From assembly GCF_030687715.1 (NCBI RefSeq), contig NZ_CP117445.1, positions 3,275,501 to 3,339,500 on the forward strand: a stretch of DNA of 64,000 bases, given 5' to 3'. Shown one piece after another: positions 42,760 through 50,474 of the stretch (position 1 is its first letter; every line of letters begins with the position of its first letter). The translations under genes were made by a program, and so were the position numbers. The stretch is from Pseudomonas sp. FP2196 (GTDB lineage: Bacteria; Pseudomonadota; Gammaproteobacteria; Pseudomonadales; Pseudomonadaceae). The notes below the pieces were generated by a model. That model was not told the DNA's origin. It ran no database searches and was given only the letters and a program-made list of their open reading frames with translations.

Positions 42760-45114
42760 TTAGAACGCTATGCTGAAGCCAACGCTCATATTGTATTCCT
42801 GGGTGACCGTCTTGCTTTGACTCGAACCCGCTTCGGCAAATACCTGCACACCGTTCGGCAAAGCCCAGTTAATACCACCTGCCAGCTCCATGCTTGTGGT
42901 CGACGTGTCGTTATTGAAGCGGCTTTCGTTGACATTGACCGCATTAGACTTAATGAACTCATGGCCCATCGCTAAACGCACTCTAGGCTGAATTTTCTGC
43001 CCATTGCCCAAATCTATCTGGCTGCCCACATACACTCCCCCCTTGGTAACCAGTGAGCGTGTAAGTTGGCTGTCGACCTCAAGTCCATTGTCAAGTGCAT
43101 AGTGCTTACCGGATATCACCGCTGCGTTGACTTGAACAAACGGGGCCAGAAAAAAATTGGAGGTCAAGTCATATTGCTTGCCTACTTCCAGCGACCCACT
43201 TAAACCATGAGTGTTGTAGTCTCCTTTGCTGCGTTCGCCATCGCTCATGCTGACATTCAATTTATTATCGAAGCTGTTGATCTTCGCGACTGCATCTATG
43301 TAAAAGCCGGTCTGGGTGTCAAGTTTTGTCAGGTAGCCACCCACTGAATAGCTGTCGACTGTGCCCGTACTGCCATGTTTCAAATCGAGATCGGTTTTGC
43401 TGTATCCCATCATCGCTCCCACTAGCCAGTCGCTTTCTGCCAAACGGGTATCGACTCCAATGACCAGCCCTTGTTGAGTCTGGCTATAGCCATCACCGTA
43501 TCCGTTCTGCACGCTGTAACGATTGCCATAGGTGCGCGTCCAGACTCCGCCGCCACCGCCTGTCAACCGACGGTCCCCCATTCGCGTGTTGAGCAGAGTG
43601 CGTTCCGCATCAATCACCGTAGGTGCGGTATTGGCGATGGCCAGTACAGAGCGGGTACTGGTACTGATTTGCGTATCAGGTCGAAGAAACCAGCCGTCGC
43701 CTTCCTCGAACAACTTGTAAGTGAAAGCGCCTGCATCTACCGAGCCGTTGCTCAGCGCAAAGTTCGCTTCTCCAGTGGCCACCTTGACCAACTGGATCGG
43801 TTCGCTACTTGTGGGTTTGCTGCCGGTCGCCGTCACTGAAAGCTCGTAATTACCTTCTGCGCGGTTTGTGACATTGAGGAAGTCCGTTTGTTGGGTGCCG
43901 AAATCAGTGGCCATTTTTAGAAAGCCATTGCCAGACAGATTTTCGACGTCCAACCTGTAAAAGGTTTGTCCCCGAGCGAAATCGAGCGTTCCTCCTGCCA
44001 TTTCCAGATTGCCGACCTGGTTGTTACCAGCCAGAACCCAGGCAGAATCATTAAGGATAAAGTTTGTTACGTTCTCGACATTCCCGGTAAACGTGGAGCT
44101 GCTTTCGACTTTCACGCTTGAGCCATCAACTGCATTTCCTTTGAATAACCCGTTGAAAGCGCTGTTGTTGCTGAGACTTAGTATTGAGACATTCTGCAAA
44201 TCACCCGTTAAAGACGCACTTTTATCCAACGAAACATTCACTGCACTGCCGCGCTCGACAATAACATTGCCATTTAGCTGGCTATTCTCGACATTGAAAT
44301 CAACAGACGTACCTCCGGCGACTTCCAGAATCGAACCGTTCCCCCCTGACAGAGTTGAGCCATTCAACACCTGAATGACCAACGGCCCCAACGGGCTAAG
44401 ACCTAAATCAACGACAATGGCCGCGCCGGTTTTGCCTTCTATGCTCGACTTATCCAATACTAGCTGGCTGAGTTGTTCGTTCGAAGTATCCAGCCCATAA
44501 ATCACGCCGTTTAGATCACCAATAACTTTCGAGTTCGCACCCAGATTGGCGGAACCACCCGAAAGCGACAAACCAAAACTATCGGCCCCTGTGCCCTGCA
44601 CGGTACTGTTACTCATGTTAAGGACACTAAAAGATGTCAAGAAAGCCCCTCCCGTCGTTCCTTGAACAGTGCTGTTCTGCATGTTGACAACCGAACCGGT
44701 CTGGGTGCCTTGCTCACGAACAGCCTGCATGCCGATGGCTAACCCTGAGATTGTTGATCCAGAAATGTTTGCTGAACTATTAATCAGCGATAGCGTAATA
44801 GAACCGCTTGCGCCAGAGACCGTCGCATCATTCAGATTGACTTGAGTTCCCTCTGTAGCCTCCACTTCTCGAGTTTGGCCGGAGTTGACATTCAACGTCC
44901 CGCCAGAAGTTGAAATATCGAGAGTCTCTGCTCCGTTGACAGTCAAGGTAGAACCTGTACCAAAAATCCAGCTCTCGATCGGGGATGCAGGCGTAAGAGT
45001 CTCATTTTCACCAGGATTAAGGATTCGCGCTTGCGCACCAGAAGAACAGAAAAGTATCAACATCAAGCCTGGCGACCACTTTCTGATAATTCTTTGCTTG
45101 CTAACTGTCGACAT
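42760..45114 (-). CDS. Autotransporter with pertactin-like passenger (type Va secretion)
   Basis: The 784-residue protein has an N-terminal signal peptide (basic MSTVSKQRIIRKW, hydrophobic core, cleavage near AQA-RIL) and a passenger of about 470 residues full of Ser/Asn/Gly beta-helix rungs (STVQGTTGG, GSTLSGGNGSILEV, NSQLNGNVIVERG). The C-terminal barrel begins near residue 511 (GGVWTRTYGNRY) and ends in the expected aromatic-rich strand finishing with Phe (YNMSVGFSIAF). The passenger should be displayed or shed as an adhesin or pertactin-like protein. No protease catalytic motif is seen. It lies third in a minus-strand series after two beta-module genes, 227 bp downstream. Confidence 0.9.
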   Translation of the reverse strand: MSTVSKQRIIRKWSPGLMLILFCSSGAQARILNPGENETLTPASPIESWIFGTGSTLTVNGAETLDISTSGGTLNVNSGQTREVEATEGTQVNLNDATVSGASGSITLSLINSSANISGSTISGLAIGMQAVREQGTQTGSVVNMQNSTVQGTTGGAFLTSFSVLNMSNSTVQGTGADSFGLSLSGGSANLGANSKVIGDLNGVIYGLDTSNEQLSQLVLDKSSIEGKTGAAIVVDLGLSPLGPLVIQVLNGSTLSGGNGSILEVAGGTSVDFNVENSQLNGNVIVERGSAVNVSLDKSASLTGDLQNVSILSLSNNSAFNGLFKGNAVDGSSVKVESSSTFTGNVENVTNFILNDSAWVLAGNNQVGNLEMAGGTLDFARGQTFYRLDVENLSGNGFLKMATDFGTQQTDFLNVTNRAEGNYELSVTATGSKPTSSEPIQLVKVATGEANFALSNGSVDAGAFTYKLFEEGDGWFLRPDTQISTSTRSVLAIANTAPTVIDAERTLLNTRMGDRRLTGGGGGVWTRTYGNRYSVQNGYGDGYSQTQQGLVIGVDTRLAESDWLVGAMMGYSKTDLDLKHGSTGTVDSYSVGGYLTKLDTQTGFYIDAVAKINSFDNKLNVSMSDGERSKGDYNTHGLSGSLEVGKQYDLTSNFFLAPFVQVNAAVISGKHYALDNGLEVDSQLTRSLVTKGGVYVGSQIDLGNGQKIQPRVRLAMGHEFIKSNAVNVNESRFNNDTSTTSMELAGGINWALPNGVQVFAEAGSSQSKTVTQEYNMSVGFSIAF

Positions 45115-45242
45115 AGGATTTCACCAAACTTACCGAATTATAAAGAATCGGCTCGACAACTCGTTATCAAAATGCCCAACCGAAGGGCGGAAAGATTATC
45201 GTCACACACGCACATTCGATGTAGGAAAACTCTGAGAATAGA

Positions 45243-45256
45243 GAGGATTAATCCTC
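45243..45256. promoter_or_regulatory. 14-bp palindrome upstream of the autotransporter gene
   Basis: GAGGATTAATCCTC is a perfect palindrome 129 bp before the autotransporter start and downstream of the previous gene. It may be an operator; the binding protein is unknown. Confidence 0.25.
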
Positions 45257-45341
45257 CTCTGGTTGTCGGACTAATTGCAACTCAACAATGACCGCCACGG
45301 CGGTCGGGTAACTGCCGTGACGGGAAACAACTACACAAACT

Positions 45342-47330
45342 TCATTGATCCTCGCAATACTCGCCTATCGGGTTGACGAGGTAGATCGGGCTGTCGAACT
45401 CCAACGAAAGAAATTCTGTTCCGCTGATCTCCACCGAGTACCAAATCTTCCACCACCCGCGGTAATCGCCAGGAGGAGTTGGAATTGGATCAGGCGGTGG
45501 CAACGGAATATCTCTGATGATTGGGTCATATGGCGTAATGGTCATATCGAACCCGGTAGTGCCTTCCCCTCCGGCTATAGTGTGTGGCGCAGACTGGAAT
45601 GCTGTATTAGGGGACTCTTGAGTCATTGCAGCATCGCGGTACCCTTGGGCGTAGAGAATCACATTTCTGCCGTCCAGCAGATGAGTTGCATTACCGGGGA
45701 TACGAACTTTCAGTCCGAAACCAGTTTCGGTGAGATCCTCGCAATAAATAGTATTGCCAGACTCTCGCGCAACGACTGGTGCATCCAGATCAACCACAAT
45801 GGCGTTATTGGTGACGATGGTAATCGGCGATGGATTCTCATTTACCCCGCCAATATCGGATACAAAATATTGAAGTTTCTTGTCGAGACCCAGCCCGCCG
45901 TCATTAATAACAGCCCACGGCAAAGTAAGTGTCACGCTGGTATCCCCGTCGTTGAGGAATTCCGGGCCGAAACGCTCCCCTTCATACTCACCGTGAATTT
46001 GTTGCCCGGACCTTACGGGTTTGTCAATATCCGTCCAGAGTTGGACAGTCACCGTGTGATCTTTGTTATAGTCAACAGGTTCAAGGATGTCCTCTACTGT
46101 TGTGCTCGTGATATGCGGATCTTCCAACAAACCATTGGGAGGAGTAGGGTCGGTCGGGTTAACGGGGCCTGGATAGTAGATATTCACATCGATTTCAAGA
46201 TCGGAATCACTGATAGCCTCGGTACCGCGTAACAGGGTTGCAACAATAGTCACAGGTTTGTCCGTTGTGATATCCGGGTCACCATCGTAGTATTCGTTGA
46301 AAATATCATTAAAGGGTACTGGCACTGTCAATGGATCATTCGTTCCGAATGTAAATTCGCCAAGATTTTGGCCACCCCACTGCACCCGGACTTCATCATC
46401 ATTCAGGATATTGTCTACCCTTTTTAACTTGACCGTTGTATTGGCTGAATCTTTAAGATCAATTAATTTATCGGTTTCCGCCAGATCAACGATAGGCTCT
46501 TCAAGCACTGGCAAAGGCGCAAAACGGACTTTCACTCCCACGGCGGACGATAAATTACTAACATTCGTCACTCCATCAGTAATTGTGTAATACGCATAAA
46601 CAGCCTGCGGATCAAGCAATCTGAACTTGTTAATACTGATATTAATAAGTGCGCTTGCGGGCCCCTCATATATGGGCAACTCCGGATTAGTCGCAGAATA
46701 AACCCTGCTGATGTAAAAGCGCAAAACGTCATCTGGCAACGGATTCTGATAGCTGTGGGTAAAATTAATAACTGCGTTTGGCGAGTTACGCGTGATAAAA
46801 TCTTCGTCGATCAGGTTTCCAGGCGATAGAGCAGGCAGCACGGGGATTGTGGGACGAGCTTTCGACCCACCAGGCACGGCTTGATAAGGCGCACGTCTGT
46901 CGATGATGATTGTTGTAATGTCTGAGGTGTATGGGTTACCAACCGGTTGCGGTTCGACACGGTATCGAAGTTCCCACGTCGTCGGGATTACTGGAGGATT
47001 GACTTCCAACAATAGGTCGGAGTCAATTTCGATCAAATACTCCGTAGGACGCCCGGCAACAGGGCCTGCGTTAAATGGGCTAACGGTTGTCCAGGCAGTA
47101 GTGCCCTGCTGACGTATTTGCGGTACTACCCTGTCATCAACCATATCGATAGGCCATCTTGGCAACTTCACCGGGAGTTTGGCTCCCGGCAATAGTTTAG
47201 TCGCATACACTCGCCTATCCGTGGAACTAATAATGTCATCCACCACAGGTGGCGGGCCGGCCAAAGGCAAATTTATTCTGCTCTCGACTGCCAACCGATC
47301 AACTTCGGAAAGTTCTTGCTTAGCATTCAT
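45342..47330 (-). CDS. Large repetitive beta-module (Ig-like) surface-type protein
   Basis: The 662-residue protein has no signal peptide or membrane helix. The first part contains LPRWPIDMVDD, EYLIEIDSDLLLE and WELRYRVEPQPVGNPYTS, followed by IIIDRRAP, a block shared with the 277-residue protein upstream. Later blocks (residues about 280-380 and 390-500) look like further Ig/fibronectin-like repeats with VTVQLWTDIDKPVRSGQ and TLPWAVINDGG. It ends in GEYCEDQ. Such Pseudomonas proteins are annotated only as Ig-like or hypothetical. Surface or matrix association is inferred from the beta-repeat nature and the adjoining autotransporter. A weak AGGAGAATATC site precedes the ATG. Confidence 0.7.
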   Translation of the reverse strand: MNAKQELSEVDRLAVESRINLPLAGPPPVVDDIISSTDRRVYATKLLPGAKLPVKLPRWPIDMVDDRVVPQIRQQGTTAWTTVSPFNAGPVAGRPTEYLIEIDSDLLLEVNPPVIPTTWELRYRVEPQPVGNPYTSDITTIIIDRRAPYQAVPGGSKARPTIPVLPALSPGNLIDEDFITRNSPNAVINFTHSYQNPLPDDVLRFYISRVYSATNPELPIYEGPASALINISINKFRLLDPQAVYAYYTITDGVTNVSNLSSAVGVKVRFAPLPVLEEPIVDLAETDKLIDLKDSANTTVKLKRVDNILNDDEVRVQWGGQNLGEFTFGTNDPLTVPVPFNDIFNEYYDGDPDITTDKPVTIVATLLRGTEAISDSDLEIDVNIYYPGPVNPTDPTPPNGLLEDPHITSTTVEDILEPVDYNKDHTVTVQLWTDIDKPVRSGQQIHGEYEGERFGPEFLNDGDTSVTLTLPWAVINDGGLGLDKKLQYFVSDIGGVNENPSPITIVTNNAIVVDLDAPVVARESGNTIYCEDLTETGFGLKVRIPGNATHLLDGRNVILYAQGYRDAAMTQESPNTAFQSAPHTIAGGEGTTGFDMTITPYDPIIRDIPLPPPDPIPTPPGDYRGWWKIWYSVEISGTEFLSLEFDSPIYLVNPIGEYCEDQ

Positions 47331-47454
47331 TTGATATTCTCCTCGTCCATTACTCAGTTCCTCACAGGTGAGGATTCAACGTTTACCCAACCACACAACC
47401 TCGCACCAGCATTGAAAAACTTAAATGCTCGCCTCCAGCCATAACGACTCAACA

Positions 47455-48288
47455 TTAATTCAATGCAGGCCCACAGGGCAGGTCACTGCCCACTACAAGA
47501 CGATCGATTTTTGCTAATGCGTTCCGCGACTGTCCAATGTAATCGCCCGCCCTTCTGATTTTATACATCGCAGTGATGGAGCAATTATTGATGAGCTGCT
47601 GCAAGTAGGGGGAAAATGGAATAGATGGTAATGTAAACCCATTCCTATTATCGGCTTCCGCCCTGCTCAATACATGACTCAGTTGTCCTGCCGTACCTTC
47701 AACATAAAATTCTTCACTACCATTAAGCACTGAAAAACCACGCCACGACAGCTCACAAACATCGTTCTCCATTAAATCCTGAAAGGGCACTTTTACATAA
47801 ACACCATTCCATATCGGCCTTACAGTTTCGCAGTTTAAATATCCCCAAAAATCCACATCAGGAAACTGCGCATCCAATAAAAGCGGTAGGGGAATAACAC
47901 TGCGATCAATGGTCAGCTTCTTTTCTTCGGACGTTAACGGGTTACCAAAGGGTTGAGGCCTTACCCGGTAATAAAGAAAAGCAACTCCATCCCCCTTAAA
48001 CAAATCCTTGTCAAGTGGTATCAAGAATTCGGTTTCGGTAATCGGTCCAGCTTTGGGATCACTGTATATCAGGGTAGTGACGGCATCCTGCCGCCAGAAC
48101 ACTTCCAGTAAATCCGTCTTCCCAGGGGTATCGGCATGGATAGGCCATAGAGGCACTCTTGCCACGCCACCGTTGAGCAAAACTTCCGCAGGTAACCGTC
48201 CATCAGGATCACTGTCCGGAACGCCGTCAACGGTCGGAGGATCGGCCAGTAAAACTCCAGCGTCATCTTTCTTGCGTTGCGTGGGCAT
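47455..48288 (-). CDS. Beta-module protein related to the 662-residue neighbour
   Basis: The 277-residue protein shares a module with the next gene: VPLWPIHADTPGK, EFLIPLDKDL, YYRVRPQPFGNPLTSEEKKLTIDRS. A C-terminal Cys-containing domain (NDVCELSWRGF, INNCSITAMYKIRRAGDYIGQSRNALAKIDRLVVG) is its own. There is no signal peptide. ATG 48288 is chosen over ATG 48315 because AAGGA lies 8 nt upstream. A LuxR-type box is centred about 90 bp before the start. It is first in the minus-strand series 48288-42760 and may be cotranscribed with the 662-residue gene (124-bp gap without terminator). Confidence 0.7.
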   Translation of the reverse strand: MPTQRKKDDAGVLLADPPTVDGVPDSDPDGRLPAEVLLNGGVARVPLWPIHADTPGKTDLLEVFWRQDAVTTLIYSDPKAGPITETEFLIPLDKDLFKGDGVAFLYYRVRPQPFGNPLTSEEKKLTIDRSVIPLPLLLDAQFPDVDFWGYLNCETVRPIWNGVYVKVPFQDLMENDVCELSWRGFSVLNGSEEFYVEGTAGQLSHVLSRAEADNRNGFTLPSIPFSPYLQQLINNCSITAMYKIRRAGDYIGQSRNALAKIDRLVVGSDLPCGPALN

Positions 48289-48370
48289 AGCGAAGTCCTT
48301 GGGAGCCAATAGCATCTCGAAATATTTAACATCGTCTGAATGGATTAGAAGGCTTCACGCTCTTATTGCC

Positions 48371-48390
48371 TACTGTCATATCTGACAGGT
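48371..48390. promoter_or_regulatory. LuxR-type box 3
   Basis: TACTGTCATATCTGACAGGT has the CT-N12-AG core. It lies 82 bp upstream of the 277-residue beta-module gene (minus strand) and 119 bp upstream of ptxS (plus strand). The first is the likelier target, by comparison with the other two boxes. Confidence 0.6.
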
Positions 48391-48466
48391 ATTTGCACCG
48401 TTCGTCGGATCCGATCAGGGTTCTCGCTAATACTCGGCTTGACGAACTTGCGCTGTTGACGTTCAC

Positions 48467-48480
48467 TGAAACCGGTTTCA
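48467..48480. promoter_or_regulatory. PtxS operator upstream of ptxS
   Basis: TGAAACCGGTTTCA is the exact palindrome reported for PtxS. Its position 29 bp before the ptxS start fits autorepression relieved by 2-ketogluconate. Confidence 0.9.
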
Positions 48481-48492
48481 GCTTCACTCAAT

Positions 48493-48500
48493 AACAACAA
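48493..48500 (+). promoter_or_regulatory. A-rich Crc/Hfq-type motif before ptxS
   Basis: AACAACAA fits AANAANAA and adjoins the AAGG ribosome-binding site of ptxS. Confidence 0.35.
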
Positions 48501-48509
48501 GGTTCATGC

Positions 48510-49535
48510 ATGAGCGACTTCTCCAGGGCCCTTCGCAGCCGCGTCACCATGCTTGACGTTGCCGAACGCGCAGGCGTGTCCAAGGCCAGCGTCTCGCGCT
48601 TCATCGGCGATGATCGCGCCCTGCTCTCCGATGCCATTGCCCTGCGCATCGAGCAGGCCATCAGCGAACTCGGCTACCGTCCCAATCAAATGGCTCGTGG
48701 CCTGAAGCGCGGGCGCACGCGCCTGATCGGCATGTTGATGGCCGATATCCGTAACCCTTATTCGATTGCTGTAATGCACGGCGTGGAAACCGCCTGCCGT
48801 GCGCAAGGCTACAGTCTGGTGGTGTGCAACACCGACCGTGATGACGAGCAGGAACGCCAGCACTTGGCGCTGTTGCGCTCGTACAACATCGAAGGGCTGA
48901 TCGTGAACACCCTCGGCCATCATCGTGACGAGTTGCATGAACTGCATCGCGAAATGCCGATGGTGCTGGTGGACCGCAAAGTCGACGGGCTCGACAGCGA
49001 CATGGTCGGGTTGAACAACCCGCAGGCAGTGGAGATGGCCCTCGCCCATCTTGAACAGCGCGGTTATCGGGACGTGTTGCTGGTGACCGAGCCCTATGAC
49101 GGGACCAGTTCGCGGATCGAGCGAGTCAACAGTTTTCAGGCGCAGGTTGCACAGCGCTCCGCACTGACCGGGGCGGTGCTGGAGACTGGCGCGGATCTGG
49201 CCACTCATCTGCAAACTTTTTTAAACACGCCCGCTGTCGGGCCGAAGGCGTTGTTTTGCGCCAATGGTGTGGCGGCGCTGGCGGCGACTCACGCGTTGCG
49301 CAAGATCGGTTCGCGGTTGTTTGAGGATGTCGGGCTGATCGCCCTGGATGATCTGGATTGGTATCCGTTGGTGGGCAGCGGGATTACTGCGCTGGCTCAG
49401 CCGACGGCAGAGATTGGCGCGCGGGCGTTTGAGTGTTTGCTCAAGCGTTTGCGTGGGCATGGTGAGGCGGCGCGAGTGCTGGATTTTGCGCCGGTGTTGG
49501 TTGAGCGGGGGTCGACCCTGGGGAATTTGCGGTGA
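48510..49535 (+). CDS. ptxS: LacI-family repressor of 2-ketogluconate genes
   Basis: The 341-residue protein has an N-terminal HTH (VTMLDVAERAGVSKASVSRFIGDD, then RIEQAISELGYRPNQMARGLKRG hinge helix) and a periplasmic-binding-protein-like effector domain. The sequence, its place next to kguE and the two TGAAACCGGTTTCA operators identify PtxS, which represses itself and kguEKTD until 2-ketogluconate binds. ATG 48510 is chosen; ATG 48506 is out of frame. A REPIN separates it from kguE. Confidence 0.93.
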   Translation: MSDFSRALRSRVTMLDVAERAGVSKASVSRFIGDDRALLSDAIALRIEQAISELGYRPNQMARGLKRGRTRLIGMLMADIRNPYSIAVMHGVETACRAQGYSLVVCNTDRDDEQERQHLALLRSYNIEGLIVNTLGHHRDELHELHREMPMVLVDRKVDGLDSDMVGLNNPQAVEMALAHLEQRGYRDVLLVTEPYDGTSSRIERVNSFQAQVAQRSALTGAVLETGADLATHLQTFLNTPAVGPKALFCANGVAALAATHALRKIGSRLFEDVGLIALDDLDWYPLVGSGITALAQPTAEIGARAFECLLKRLRGHGEAARVLDFAPVLVERGSTLGNLR

Positions 49536-49543
49536 AGGATCTG

Positions 49544-49624
49544 GCCTCATCGCTGGCAAGCCAGCTCCCACAGGTTCTGTGTGCGCCACGGACACTGTGG
49601 GAGCTGGTTTGCCAGCGATGAGGC
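49544..49624. repeat. REPIN, family A, between ptxS and kguE
   Basis: GCCTCATCGCTGGCAAGCCA and its inverted copy, with CAGCTCCCACAG inner arms around about 20 bp. Confidence 0.9.
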
Positions 49625-49664
49625 TCGCTAGAACAACACAGCAGCTGATTTTTTTGAACAAAAA

Positions 49665-49678
49665 TGAAACCGGTTTCA
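49665..49678. promoter_or_regulatory. PtxS operator upstream of kguE
   Basis: A second exact TGAAACCGGTTTCA lies 13 bp before the kguE start. It should control kguEKTD. Confidence 0.9.
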
Positions 49679-49691
49679 GAGGTATAGAACA

Positions 49692-50474
49692 ATGAATAAA
49701 CCTGCCGTTTCCATCAGCCTGTCGAGCTACGGCGCTGAGCTTGTGCGTCAACGTGGGCAAGACTTTTTTATCGACATTCTGGCCGCCGCCGGTGCCGATC
49801 GCATCGAGTGGCGCGAGGAATTGCTGACCCGTGAAGTGCCCGCCCGGCTAAGCGCCGCCACCCAGGCGCAGGGCCTGCAAAGCATTTATTCATCGCCGAC
49901 CGAGCTGTGGCTCGCCGGCCAGGCACAGCCCAATCCCGAGTTGATCACCGCTCTGCAACACGCCGAGGCGTTCGGTTCGAAGTGGTTGAAGGTTTCTCTT
50001 GGCTACTTCACCGACAACTGCGATCTGTCGGCGCTGCAACAACGGCTCGAAAACAGCCCGGTGCAGTTGCTGGTGGAAAACGACCAGACCCTGCACGGCG
50101 GCCGGATCGAACCGTTCCAGCGTTTCTTCGCCGCTGTCGAACAGCATAATCTGCCGATCAAGATGACCTTCGACATCGGCAATTGGCAGTGGCAAGACCA
50201 GTCCGCCACCAACGCTGCACGCCTGCTCGGTCGCCATGTCGGCTATGTGCATTGCAAAGCCGTGGCACGCCGCGCCGACGGCAAGCTGGTGGCGGTGCCG
50301 CCGGCCGTCAGCGACCTGCATCTGTGGGAACAACTCTTGCGGCACATGGCCCAAGGCGTTATGCGCGCGGCCGAGTATCCGTTGCAGGGCGAGGACCTGG
50401 TGCAACTCACCACCGAGCACGTCGCCGCCCTCGCCCGTCTCGGCCAATCCCGTCTGGAGCCTGCTCATGTCTGA
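49692..50474 (+). CDS. kguE: 2-ketogluconate utilisation TIM-barrel protein (epimerase-like)
   Basis: The 260-residue protein resembles the xylose-isomerase-like TIM-barrel family (sugar phosphate isomerase/epimerase), with ADRIEWREEL, WLKVSLGYF, LLVENDQTLHGG and the metal-site FDIGNWQWQD and YVHCKAV strands. KguE is the first gene of the Pseudomonas kguEKTD operon; its exact reaction in 2-ketogluconate breakdown is not firmly established. AGAGG precedes the ATG. Its stop overlaps kguK by 8 nt. Confidence 0.9.
   Translation: MNKPAVSISLSSYGAELVRQRGQDFFIDILAAAGADRIEWREELLTREVPARLSAATQAQGLQSIYSSPTELWLAGQAQPNPELITALQHAEAFGSKWLKVSLGYFTDNCDLSALQQRLENSPVQLLVENDQTLHGGRIEPFQRFFAAVEQHNLPIKMTFDIGNWQWQDQSATNAARLLGRHVGYVHCKAVARRADGKLVAVPPAVSDLHLWEQLLRHMAQGVMRAAEYPLQGEDLVQLTTEHVAALARLGQSRLEPAHV

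Noticed and set aside
45290..45305. GACCGCC-AC-GGCGGTC palindrome after the 662-residue gene, considered as a terminator
   Set aside because: The loop is only 2 nt and no T tract follows in either direction.
47360..47373. CCTCAC-AG-GTGAGG palindrome between the two beta-module genes
   Set aside because: Short, no T tract, and no other copy; neither terminator nor operator can be supported.
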